Positions 7,261 through 14,187 of a stretch of DNA of 25,113 bases are shown one piece after another (the first letter of the stretch is position 1; every line of letters starts with the position of its first letter). The position numbers were made by a program, and so were the translations under genes. The notes under the pieces are model-generated. The model was not told the origin of the DNA and did no database searches. It was given only the letters and a program-made list of their open reading frames with translations. Origin of the DNA: CALGTL01 sp963579135 (GTDB lineage: Bacteria > Chloroflexota > Dehalococcoidia > Lucifugimonadales > Australimonadaceae); NCBI GenBank assembly GCA_963579135.1, contig CAUZFB010000034.1, forward strand, positions 1 to 25,113, given 5' to 3'.

Positions 7261-7980
7261 ATGAGAAATAAACTATTCGACACCTTTGACGCGGCGGTCG
7301 CGGATATTCCGGATGGTGCCTCCATCATGTTCTCCGGCTTCGCGGGACCAGGAACGCCGCGGAATCTGATCACCGCGCTGCACCGACAGGGGGCCAAGGG
7401 GATCCATGCGATCTCCAACACGCCGGGACGGTGGGGCGATAGCAGCCTGGTGGACCTGAGCCTTCTGGTGCAGGACCGTCGGGTTGCCAAGGTATCGGCG
7501 GCGTTCACTGCGGCAACGCACCCCTCGGCCAAGCTGCCGTTCACGGAACTGTACGAGGCAGGCGAGGTCGAGGCAGAGCTGATGCCGCAAGGTACGTTTG
7601 CTGAACGTATCCGTGCTGCGGGCGCGGGCATCGCCGGGTTCTACACAGCTGCGGGCGTTGGCACCGAGATCGCGGAAGGCAAGGAGGTGCGCATGTTCGA
7701 TGGCAGGGACTATCTGCTCGAGCTTCCCCTGCCCGCCGACTACGCGTTCATCCACGCACACACAGCCGACGAGATTGGTAATCTGCAATTCAGGCTCACG
7801 CAGCGCAACTTCGGCCCCATTATGGCCCGCGCGGCGAAGGTGACCATCGTCGAGCTCGATGAGCCGATCGTCCCAGCCGGCGACATCGACCCGGACGCGG
7901 TCCACACGCCCGGCATCTTCGTGGACCGCATGGTGGTGATCCCGGCTGGTGCCGACAAAGAGGTCAAGAATCAGCGATGA
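7261..7980 (+). CDS. 3-oxoacid CoA-transferase, subunit A
   Basis: The 239-aa product resembles the alpha subunit of succinyl-CoA:3-oxoacid / 3-oxoadipate CoA-transferases (ScoA, PcaI, AtoD). It has the N-terminal GASIMFSGFAGPGTPRNLI region, the middle segment GFYTAAGVGTEIAEGKEVR, the GRDYLLELPLPADYAFIHAH stretch and the ending ELDEPIVPAGDIDPDAVHTPGIFVDRM, all typical of subunit A. It joins subunit B, whose gene overlaps it by ATGA (7977-7980), indicating translational coupling and a 1:1 complex. I used the ATG at 7261; an in-frame TTG at 7249 is possible, and neither has a good Shine-Dalgarno. The enzyme moves CoA between acyl-CoA and a 3-oxo acid in the cytoplasm; the exact acid pair cannot be told from sequence. 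Confidence 0.88.
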   Translation: MRNKLFDTFDAAVADIPDGASIMFSGFAGPGTPRNLITALHRQGAKGIHAISNTPGRWGDSSLVDLSLLVQDRRVAKVSAAFTAATHPSAKLPFTELYEAGEVEAELMPQGTFAERIRAAGAGIAGFYTAAGVGTEIAEGKEVRMFDGRDYLLELPLPADYAFIHAHTADEIGNLQFRLTQRNFGPIMARAAKVTIVELDEPIVPAGDIDPDAVHTPGIFVDRMVVIPAGADKEVKNQR

Positions 7981-8651
7981 CCCAGAAGCAACCGCTCGAT
8001 AGGCAGGCGATGGCGAACCGCATCGCGATGGAGTTCCAGGATGGCTGGGTGGTGAACCTGGGTATCGGGATTCCAACGCTGTGCTCCAACTTCGTCCACG
8101 CTGACAGAGAGATCGTGTACCAAGCCGAGAACGGCGTAGTGAATTACGGTCCGATGGCGGTCGACGGCGAGGAGGACCTGTGGCTAGTGAACGCTGGCGG
8201 CCAGTACGTGCTACCGCAGCCGGGCATGGCGACGATGGATCACGCCGATTCGTTCGCGCTCATCCGGTCCGGCTACGTGGACGTGACGGTGCTTGGAGCG
8301 TACGAAGTGGCGGGCAATGGAGACTTCGCTAACTGGCGGTTGCTGGGTCGCAGGGGCGGTGGCATCGGCGGGGCGATGGATCTGGCGGTGAGCGCCAGGA
8401 ACGTCTACGTAATTATGGATCACACGACACGCGACAACCAGGCACGCCTGGTTGAGCGCTGCGCGCTGCCGCTGACGGCAGTGGGTGTGGTGAAACTGAT
8501 CGCGACGAACCTGGGCCTGGTTGAGGTGACTCCATCAGGATTCGTTCTGAAGGAGATCGCGCCGGGATACGATCCTGCGGAGGTTCAGGCCCTCACCGGC
8601 GCGGGGCTGGCCATCGCGCCCGACCTCCAGGTGTTTCAAACGGCGAACTAG
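7977..8651 (+). CDS. 3-oxoacid CoA-transferase, subunit B
   Basis: The 224-aa product is the catalytic beta subunit. The fold signature VVNLGIGIPTLCSNFV (25-40) is followed by AENGVVNYGP (50-59), in which E51 corresponds to the glutamate that forms the covalent CoA thioester. SCOT-type enzymes usually read SENGVVGVGP, so the GVG-to-NYG change next to the active site is a small peculiarity. The rest, including GGIGGAMDLA and the final APGYDPAEVQALTGAGL, is canonical. The start codon overlaps the end of subunit A. The stop TAG shares a CTAG with the stop of the convergent esterase gene. Likely substrates are succinyl-CoA and acetoacetate or a related 3-oxo acid. Confidence 0.9.
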   Translation: MTQKQPLDRQAMANRIAMEFQDGWVVNLGIGIPTLCSNFVHADREIVYQAENGVVNYGPMAVDGEEDLWLVNAGGQYVLPQPGMATMDHADSFALIRSGYVDVTVLGAYEVAGNGDFANWRLLGRRGGGIGGAMDLAVSARNVYVIMDHTTRDNQARLVERCALPLTAVGVVKLIATNLGLVEVTPSGFVLKEIAPGYDPAEVQALTGAGLAIAPDLQVFQTAN

Positions 8652-9283
8652 GCGAGGACACGGTCGAGGAATTCGACGGCGAGCGATAGGGCGCGCTGGT
8701 CGATGCTGTGCTGCAGACCGGGGAGGATGTGCATGGACACCGGCACACCAACCTCCTCGAACCGCTTGGTGGCTAGCTCCGTTTCCCTCGAATCCAGCAC
8801 CATGTCGGCATCACCATGGATGAGGATAAACGGTGGCTTGCTCTGCATCTCGTCGGCGAGCGAACCGCCCGAGTACATGGCGCCGCTGAATCCGACGACG
8901 CCAGCGACCTGATCGACGCGACGGGGCGCGACATGCATCGACGTAATGGTGCCCTGCGAGAAACCCATGAGCGCGCACTTGGACGATGGAAGGTCGTACC
9001 GCTCAAGCAGACCATCGATGAACTTGTTGACGACGGGCGCTATGCCATGGAGGCCAGGCTCACGGCTCCCCTGCCCGTCCACCTCGAACCACTGATAACC
9101 AACGCCAAGCTCGATTGGCGCGTTGGGCGAGTGGAACGCCGTATCGGGGTAGTGCGCGGCAATGGCATCAGCAAGACCGATGAGGTCGTCGCCGTTGGAG
9201 CCACGACCGTGCAGCAGGACGATCAGTGATTTAGGCGCGCCGCCGGAGCGGGAAGAGCGGGACGGACCAGATAGATCGGTCAA
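8648..9283 (-). CDS. Alpha/beta hydrolase, phospholipase/carboxylesterase family
   Basis: The 211-aa product belongs to the small PF02230 carboxylesterase/acyl-thioesterase group. The oxyanion segment LLHGRGSNGDD (24-33) precedes the nucleophile motif GFSQG (S109). The acid residue is D160 in HGDADMVL and the base is H192 in LPGLQHS, so the triad is complete. Relatives hydrolyse short acyl esters or thioesters in the cytosol; no signal peptide is present. The likely start is TTG at 9283, preceded by GAGGTG; the next in-frame Met is beyond the active-site loop, so a rare start is required. It runs antiparallel to the CoA-transferase operon and the two share the same CTAG at their ends. It could remove CoA or alcohol groups from pathway intermediates, but this is inference. 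Confidence 0.87.
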   Translation of the reverse strand: MTDLSGPSRSSRSGGAPKSLIVLLHGRGSNGDDLIGLADAIAAHYPDTAFHSPNAPIELGVGYQWFEVDGQGSREPGLHGIAPVVNKFIDGLLERYDLPSSKCALMGFSQGTITSMHVAPRRVDQVAGVVGFSGAMYSGGSLADEMQSKPPFILIHGDADMVLDSRETELATKRFEEVGVPVSMHILPGLQHSIDQRALSLAVEFLDRVLA

Positions 9284-9364
9284 ACAAACACCTCTGGGAC
9301 GCAGTCCTCGCAGTTTACAGCGTATGTTGTAGTGAGCGGGCGGGCTGAACTAGGGCGAGACGTG

Positions 9365-9373
9365 TGGGATAAT
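9365..9373 (+). promoter_or_regulatory. Extended -10 promoter for a leaderless repressor mRNA
   Basis: TGG followed by GATAAT (9368-9373) is an extended -10 element (TGn-TATAAT type, 5/6 match). It ends six bases before the ATG at 9380, so transcription would begin at or very near the start codon. No Shine-Dalgarno is present ahead of that ATG. A -35 element is weak (CTGAAC, 9345-9350). Confidence 0.55.
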
Positions 9374-9379
9374 ACGCCC

Positions 9380-10120
9380 ATGGCTCAACCGACACGCAAA
9401 CCCCGGAAACAGACAGAGCAACGCGCCTGGCGCATGTCTCGGGCGGCGGAGAACTACCTACTGTCGCTGGCAATCCTCCAAGAAGACGGCGTTTCGCCGC
9501 ACGTTGGCCAACTTGCATTGTACCTACGGCGGATCCCGATCGAGGAAGAGGTTGGCACGACCTTAGCGTCGGTGTCGGGCATGGTGCAGCGGATGACCAA
9601 AGAGGGATTGGTACAGGTCTCCAGGGAGAAGCAGATCGTGCTAACTCCGGAGGGCCACGCCCGGGCTCGCGACGTGGTCCGTCGGCACCGACTGTCGGAG
9701 CGCATGTTGGTAGACATCCTCGATGTACCGATCGAGCGGGCGGAGTCGATGGCGCACCAGCTTGAGCACGCGATCTCAGCTGAGTTGCTGGAGCGCATCG
9801 AGCACAAACTCGGCTTCCCTGAGACCTGTCCCTACGGACGTCCCATCTACCGCGAGGGAGATCAGGGTATTCGCGGCGACGCTCCAGGAATGCTCCGCCT
9901 CAGTGAGGCGAAGGCAGGGGCCAAATATGTCATTCTGCGCGTGCCGGATGAGGATTTCCCTTTGCTCTGCTACCTGGTAGAGAACGAGATCCTTCCCGGG
10001 CGCGAGGTTGAGATCGAGGACATCGCGTCCTACCGCGGCGTGGTAGACCTTCATCGCGACGGCACCCATGTGTCACTGGGGATGGAAGTCGCGGCACGGG
10101 TACGGGTACGAGCGGCCTAG
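9380..10120 (+). CDS. DtxR/MntR-family metal-dependent transcriptional repressor
   Basis: The 246-aa product has an N-terminal winged helix (about 20-90: SRAAENYLLSLAIL, then TTLASVSGMVQRMTKEGLV). It then has the RRHRLSERMLVDIL helix (101-114), the dimerisation/metal helix MAHQLEHAIS with H126, E129 and H130, and the CPYGRPI motif (C150; the family usually has CPHGNPI, so His and Asn are Tyr and Arg here). A C-terminal SH3/FeoA-like domain spans about 171-243. Such proteins bind Fe(II) or Mn(II) and repress metal uptake genes. I prefer ATG 9380 over an in-frame upstream start at 9332 because the -10 element sits between them. The gene faces the F420 operon tail to tail with a 14-bp gap. A broken GDT1-type transporter gene lies at 19164-19656, but nothing shows that it is a target. 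Confidence 0.88.
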   Translation: MAQPTRKPRKQTEQRAWRMSRAAENYLLSLAILQEDGVSPHVGQLALYLRRIPIEEEVGTTLASVSGMVQRMTKEGLVQVSREKQIVLTPEGHARARDVVRRHRLSERMLVDILDVPIERAESMAHQLEHAISAELLERIEHKLGFPETCPYGRPIYREGDQGIRGDAPGMLRLSEAKAGAKYVILRVPDEDFPLLCYLVENEILPGREVEIEDIASYRGVVDLHRDGTHVSLGMEVAARVRVRAA

Positions 10121-10134
10121 CCATAGGGCTTGGT

Positions 10135-11112
10135 CTAGTGCCTGAATGCGGGGAGCACTTCGTTCTCGAAACGCTCCCACTGCGCGAGTTGATCCCAGCC
10201 AGCGAAACGCACGACCAAATGGTCGGCGCCGGCATCGGCGAATTCGCGCATCCTGGCCGCGATCTCGTCCGGTGGGCCCCAAGGCCCCCATCGGTCTCCC
10301 CAATGATTCAATCCGTAATAGGAGACGAGGAAGTCTTCAGCCTCTTCCTTTGCCTTCGCGTGGTCTTCGTTGATGTGGACGGTCATGTAGTAGACGTGCT
10401 CGAACGTTGAGAGGTCACGCCCCTCAGCGACGGCCATCTCGTCCACTTTGGCAACCGTCAGCGCGAAGTCTTCGGGGTAGTCACTGATGCCGATGATGCC
10501 ATCGCCATGGCGGGCGGCACGCAGCACTTGGCGCTCCGACCCGGTGCGGTAATGGGTTGCCAGCAGGATCGGCACGCCACCTGCCTGCACAGGGCGCGGG
10601 TTGAGAGTGACATCGTCTAGGTCGAAATGCTTACCGGCGAAGGTGACGTGGTCCTCGGTCCAAAGGCGCTTCATGACTTGTACGAGCTCGGTGAAGCGCG
10701 CCGCGCGGGTCTTGGGGTCGACGCCTGCAGCAATCCAATCCTGGGCCTGGCCAGGAGTGAAGGCTCCGCCCACACCAGCGCCGATGACGATGCGCCCGTG
10801 GGACAAGATATCAGCGGTGGCCAGGCTGTGGGCCAGCGGCACGGCATGCCGGATTGCAGGCAACATGACGGCGGTACCGATGCGGACGTTCTTGGTGCGG
10901 GCTGCGATGGCGGCCATGGCGGCGACCGGCTCCAGGCGAGGCTTGGACACGAGACTGTCGCCGACCCACACGGAATCCATGCCAGCTTCGTCCGCGCGCT
11001 CTGCAAGCTCCAACATCACATCCGCGTCGGCCGCTCGGCCTTCACGTATGGCGCTCATCACGAGCCCACGGGTGCCGAGCAGTATCCCGATCTTCGTCGC
11101 TTCCCCTAGCAT
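10135..11112 (-). CDS. LLM-class flavin/F420-dependent oxidoreductase
   Basis: The 325-aa product belongs to the bacterial luciferase-like superfamily (PF00296). Seen are the first-strand segment ATKIGILLGTRG, the LAERADEAGMDSVWVGDS region, IAARTKNVRIGTAVMLPAIRH, the SHGRIVIGAGVG turn, LWTEDHVTFAGKHFDLDDVTLNPRPVQ and the C-terminal ADHLVVRFAG. This is the pattern of F420-dependent oxidoreductases related to methylenetetrahydromethanopterin reductase; FMN-dependent monooxygenases share it. Its position as the last gene of the F420 biosynthesis operon favours F420 as cofactor. The ATG at 11112 overlaps the TGA stop of cofC (TGATG), with AAGGAG upstream, so translation is coupled. Substrate unknown. 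Confidence 0.88.
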   Translation of the reverse strand: MLGEATKIGILLGTRGLVMSAIREGRAADADVMLELAERADEAGMDSVWVGDSLVSKPRLEPVAAMAAIAARTKNVRIGTAVMLPAIRHAVPLAHSLATADILSHGRIVIGAGVGGAFTPGQAQDWIAAGVDPKTRAARFTELVQVMKRLWTEDHVTFAGKHFDLDDVTLNPRPVQAGGVPILLATHYRTGSERQVLRAARHGDGIIGISDYPEDFALTVAKVDEMAVAEGRDLSTFEHVYYMTVHINEDHAKAKEEAEDFLVSYYGLNHWGDRWGPWGPPDEIAARMREFADAGADHLVVRFAGWDQLAQWERFENEVLPAFRH

Positions 11113-11810
11113 CAAGCGTTCTCCTTAGCTGAGTTCATCGAGTTTCTGGGACTCCGGCGCAGCCGGTCTTGCCAATCGTAGAGCTTCTGGGCAAAACCGG
11201 TGATGTTTTCCCTGGCCCAAACCATGTCTTCGAACGAGTCCATGTCGAACGCCACGCGCGGCAGATCGAGCGCGGTAAGCGTAACTCCCACCTCCTCTGC
11301 GGCGGCTGTGTGCTTGGCGAAGCTGCGCTCACCAAGCCGGGGGCCGAACACGCAGGCAGCGGGGACCAGGAGCGCGTTGGTGCCGCCGTCGGGCTCTGCA
11401 CGCACACCAACCGGTCGGGTGTTGTCGCGGCTGGCCTCGACGATGGCGGCGATGTCGTCGGCCTCGAGCATGGGCAGATCGCCCGGCATGAACAACGCAG
11501 CGGCACAGCCGTCGTCGTAGGCGGACTGCATGGCGAACCGTACTGACGGGTTCAGCCCGCCTCCCGGGTCCTGCTCCCACGTAGCTCCTGCATCGCTGAC
11601 CACACTCTGAACCAGCGCGTCGCCACCGATCACGCGGACGGCAGCGGGACCAAGGGCGGCGACTGCGGCACGAACCACTGTGTCCAGCATGAGCAGCGTG
11701 ACGCTCTCGCACTCAAGAGTGGGGACGTTGGCCCACAGGCGAGACTTCGCCTGATGCAGCGGCTTCATGGGCACGATGACGCGCAGCGGCGACGTTAGAT
11801 TCCTAGTCAC
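11112..11810 (-). CDS. cofC: CofC-type guanylyltransferase for F420 biosynthesis
   Basis: The 232-aa product activates a three-carbon phosphate (2-phospho-L-lactate, phosphoenolpyruvate or 3-phosphoglycerate, depending on lineage) with GTP, giving the donor used by CofD. The nucleotidyltransferase start VIVPMKPLHQAKSRL (11-25), the LNPSVRFAMQSA helix (86-97) and the metal-site segment FMPGDLPMLEADDI (107-120) are clear. I placed the start at GTG 11810, one base after the cofD stop, with GGAG ahead; the frame extends 62 codons further into cofD, but that part is not CofC-like. The C-terminal 12 or so residues (RRSPRNSMNSAKENA) are basic and polar. Which triose phosphate is used cannot be decided here. 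Confidence 0.9.
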   Translation of the reverse strand: MTRNLTSPLRVIVPMKPLHQAKSRLWANVPTLECESVTLLMLDTVVRAAVAALGPAAVRVIGGDALVQSVVSDAGATWEQDPGGGLNPSVRFAMQSAYDDGCAAALFMPGDLPMLEADDIAAIVEASRDNTRPVGVRAEPDGGTNALLVPAACVFGPRLGERSFAKHTAAAEEVGVTLTALDLPRVAFDMDSFEDMVWARENITGFAQKLYDWQDRLRRSPRNSMNSAKENA

Positions 11811-11811
11811 G

Positions 11812-12753
11812 CTAGCCGCTCCAACTATCGATGAGGTCGACGATCTCGCGGGCCAGGCCGACCTTATCCGCCTCCGTGTGCATGACGGTGCCAGTGACGA
11901 AATAACGCATTCCGCAGTCCTCGACGGCTGCGGCGTGCTCGCGATCAACATCGTCAATGACCAGAGCATCACACAGGCCGACGTAGCGCCGGGCAATGCC
12001 TACGCAGCTGACCTCCTCGCCGAGCTCCTCCATCATTTTGGCGGCGGGGCCCTTGAGGGCTCGTCCTCCCACGATGGGGCTAACCGCGATCCGGGGGCCG
12101 GCGAAGTTTTCGATGGCGTGTCGTACACCGGGAATTGCAAGGATAGGACCGACGCTGACCAGCGGGTTGGATGGACAGTAAACGATGGCATCCGCTCGCC
12201 GGAAAGCGTCGGCGAATGCCGGGGATGGCAGCGCGGCGTCAGCGCCGTCGAACCGGACGCCGGCGATGCGCGGTTCGCAACCACGGTGGACGAAATACTC
12301 CTGGAACGCGAGGTCGCCAACGTCCGTGATGGCGATGGTACGGACCGAAGCGTCGGTCATGGGCGCGATGGTACACGCGATACCAAGGTGACGCGTGATG
12401 TCGGCAGTGGCTTGGGACAGCGACAAACCCTGGCCGAGCAACACAGTGCGCCGGATGTGTGTCGCCAAATCGAGGTCACCAAGCCCGAACCAGGTCTCGG
12501 CGCCCAGCCTCCCGAGCGCCTCCAGCGTCCTGAAGCTGTCGCCAACGACGCCCCACCCAGTGTCCGGGTTGGTCAGGCCAGCGAGGGCGTAGGTCACGGA
12601 GTCGAGGTCCGGCGAGACGTGGAGGCCGTGAAAAATCTCGTCATCGCCAGTGTTAACGACAACTGTCAGGTCTTCTGGCGGAAGCACGCGGGCCAGGCCG
12701 AGGGCGAGCTTCGCGCCACCGACACCACCGGCTATGGCGAGGATCTTGGGCAT
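11812..12753 (-). CDS. cofD: CofD, phospholactate/phosphoenolpyruvyl transferase
   Basis: The 313-aa product transfers the phospho-lactyl or phosphoenolpyruvyl group from the CofC product onto FO to give F420-0 or dehydro-F420-0. Family motifs are unmistakable: AGGVGGAKLALGL (8-20), VNTGDDEIFHGL (33-44), SPDLDSVTYALAGL (47-60), the W67 region TGWGVVGDSF and CPSNPLVSVGPIL (193-205). Length is normal. The start ATG at 12753 lacks a clear Shine-Dalgarno and follows a 75-bp gap after cofH, the only real gap in the operon. The stop is 1 bp from the cofC start. Cytoplasmic. Confidence 0.95.
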   Translation of the reverse strand: MPKILAIAGGVGGAKLALGLARVLPPEDLTVVVNTGDDEIFHGLHVSPDLDSVTYALAGLTNPDTGWGVVGDSFRTLEALGRLGAETWFGLGDLDLATHIRRTVLLGQGLSLSQATADITRHLGIACTIAPMTDASVRTIAITDVGDLAFQEYFVHRGCEPRIAGVRFDGADAALPSPAFADAFRRADAIVYCPSNPLVSVGPILAIPGVRHAIENFAGPRIAVSPIVGGRALKGPAAKMMEELGEEVSCVGIARRYVGLCDALVIDDVDREHAAAVEDCGMRYFVTGTVMHTEADKVGLAREIVDLIDSWSG

Positions 12754-12828
12754 GGTCGAGTCAGTTTACTAGCTCTAAGGTCGAATCCCGGCGAGGCGAT
12801 TGCATGAACACTGGTACTGTTCGCCTCA

Positions 12829-14187
12829 CTAAGACCCGCGCTTGATCTCGACCCAGGTGGGGCCGGAGAGCGAGGGTGCGCGCTGGCCGGAGTAGCGCCA
12901 CTCGTCCAGCTTGATGAGCTCCGCGAAAGAACCGAACCGTTCGGAAGCGTCAGCCTTGACAAGATCCAGGGCTTCGGGTTCCAAGGGCTCCGTCTCGAAG
13001 GAATGCAGCACGTTGTACAGAGTGTCTCGTTGGACGGGAACGCGATCGATGTCTCGGATCCACCGCCGTAGCTCCGATGGTGGCACCAGCTGACCGTAGG
13101 ACGCGCCAGCCGAGGTGGAGATACTTTCGTTCATGAGCGTGCCGCCGACATCGTTGCAGCCAGCGGAGAGCAATACCTGGGCGAGCTTGGGGCCTTCTTT
13201 GACCCATGAGCACTGAATGTTGTCGATCCAGCCGTGGAGCATAATGCGGGCAATGGCGTGCATCTTGATGACCTCAGCGCCCGTGGCGCCAGGCCGCATC
13301 TCGTCCGTGTCACCTTCGGCACGCGACTTCGCGACGGCGTCCGCGAACATGGGGGCCTCTTCGTGGACGAAGCTCAGTGGCACGAACTCAGTGAAGCCAC
13401 CTGTCTCCTTCTGGATGTTCCGGAGGTACGCCAGGTGGGCAGCTCGGTGAGCGTTGGTCTCGATGTGGCCGAACATGATGGTCGAGGTGGTGGGTATACC
13501 AACCTTGTGCGCGGTCTTGATGACCTCCGTCCACTGCTCGACCGTGATGCGGCCGGCGGCGATACGGTCCCTGACCTCCTGATTGAGAATCTCGGCAGAG
13601 GTGCCGGGCAGCGAGCCCACGCCAGCGGCCTTGAGTCCGAGTAGGTAATCCTCGATGGAGCACTTCGAGCGGATCGCCCCATAGAGCACCTCTTCGGGCG
13701 AGAAGCCGTGGATGTGCATCTTGGGCAGTTCTGCCTTGAGCTCTCGGGTGAGGTCGATGTACAGCGAGCCTTCCATCTTCGGGGGCAGGCCAGCCTGGAC
13801 GCAGACCTCGGTCGCACCAAGCTCAGCTGCCTCCCGCGCGCGCCGGACGATCTCGTTGAGCGGGAGGAAATAACCCTCCTCTTGCCGGTGGTCACGGGAG
13901 AAGGCGCAGAAGCCACAGCGCTTGATGCAGACGTTAGTGAAGTTGATGTTGCGGTTGATGACGTAGGACACTGCGTCGCCGTTGGTGCGTTTGCGTAGCT
14001 CGTCCGCAGTCGCCATGATCGCGAGCAACGCGCTCCCGTCAGCGTCGAACAAGCGAGTGCCCTCTTCCACGGTCACTTCGCCGCCGCTCAGCGACTTGTC
14101 GAGGATGCGCGCCACCTCGGAATCCACAGCTGCAACCATGGATTCGAGCGCGCTTTGAAGATACGGAAGATTCCCAGCGTCGATCAT
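12829..14187 (-). CDS. cofH: CofH, FO synthase subunit 2 (radical SAM)
   Basis: The 452-aa product is the radical-SAM enzyme that joins tyrosine to 5-amino-6-ribitylamino-uracil in 7,8-didemethyl-8-hydroxy-5-deazariboflavin (FO) synthesis. The cluster motif is C87-x3-C91-x2-C94 in NVCIKRCGFCAFSR, and typical CofH blocks follow: CVQAGLPP, KMHIHGFSPEE, GSLPGTSAEIL, STIMFGHIE, FTEFVPLSFVHEEAP and GGTLMNESIS. It differs from CofG in length and in the GFCAF ending of the cysteine loop, so the two FO synthase halves are separate genes, not the actinobacterial fused FbiC. Its ATG touches the cofG stop (TAGATG), indicating coupling. It works with CofG on the same pathway. Confidence 0.95.
   Translation of the reverse strand: MIDAGNLPYLQSALESMVAAVDSEVARILDKSLSGGEVTVEEGTRLFDADGSALLAIMATADELRKRTNGDAVSYVINRNINFTNVCIKRCGFCAFSRDHRQEEGYFLPLNEIVRRAREAAELGATEVCVQAGLPPKMEGSLYIDLTRELKAELPKMHIHGFSPEEVLYGAIRSKCSIEDYLLGLKAAGVGSLPGTSAEILNQEVRDRIAAGRITVEQWTEVIKTAHKVGIPTTSTIMFGHIETNAHRAAHLAYLRNIQKETGGFTEFVPLSFVHEEAPMFADAVAKSRAEGDTDEMRPGATGAEVIKMHAIARIMLHGWIDNIQCSWVKEGPKLAQVLLSAGCNDVGGTLMNESISTSAGASYGQLVPPSELRRWIRDIDRVPVQRDTLYNVLHSFETEPLEPEALDLVKADASERFGSFAELIKLDEWRYSGQRAPSLSGPTWVEIKRGS

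Noticed and set aside
12770..12800. tRNA-like GGTCGAATCCC segment between cofH and cofD
   Set aside because: The loop lacks the TTCGA pattern, and no cloverleaf fits in the 75-bp gap.
11767..12807. 346-codon plus-strand frame over cofD
   Set aside because: Antisense shadow of cofD, which has all family motifs on the minus strand.
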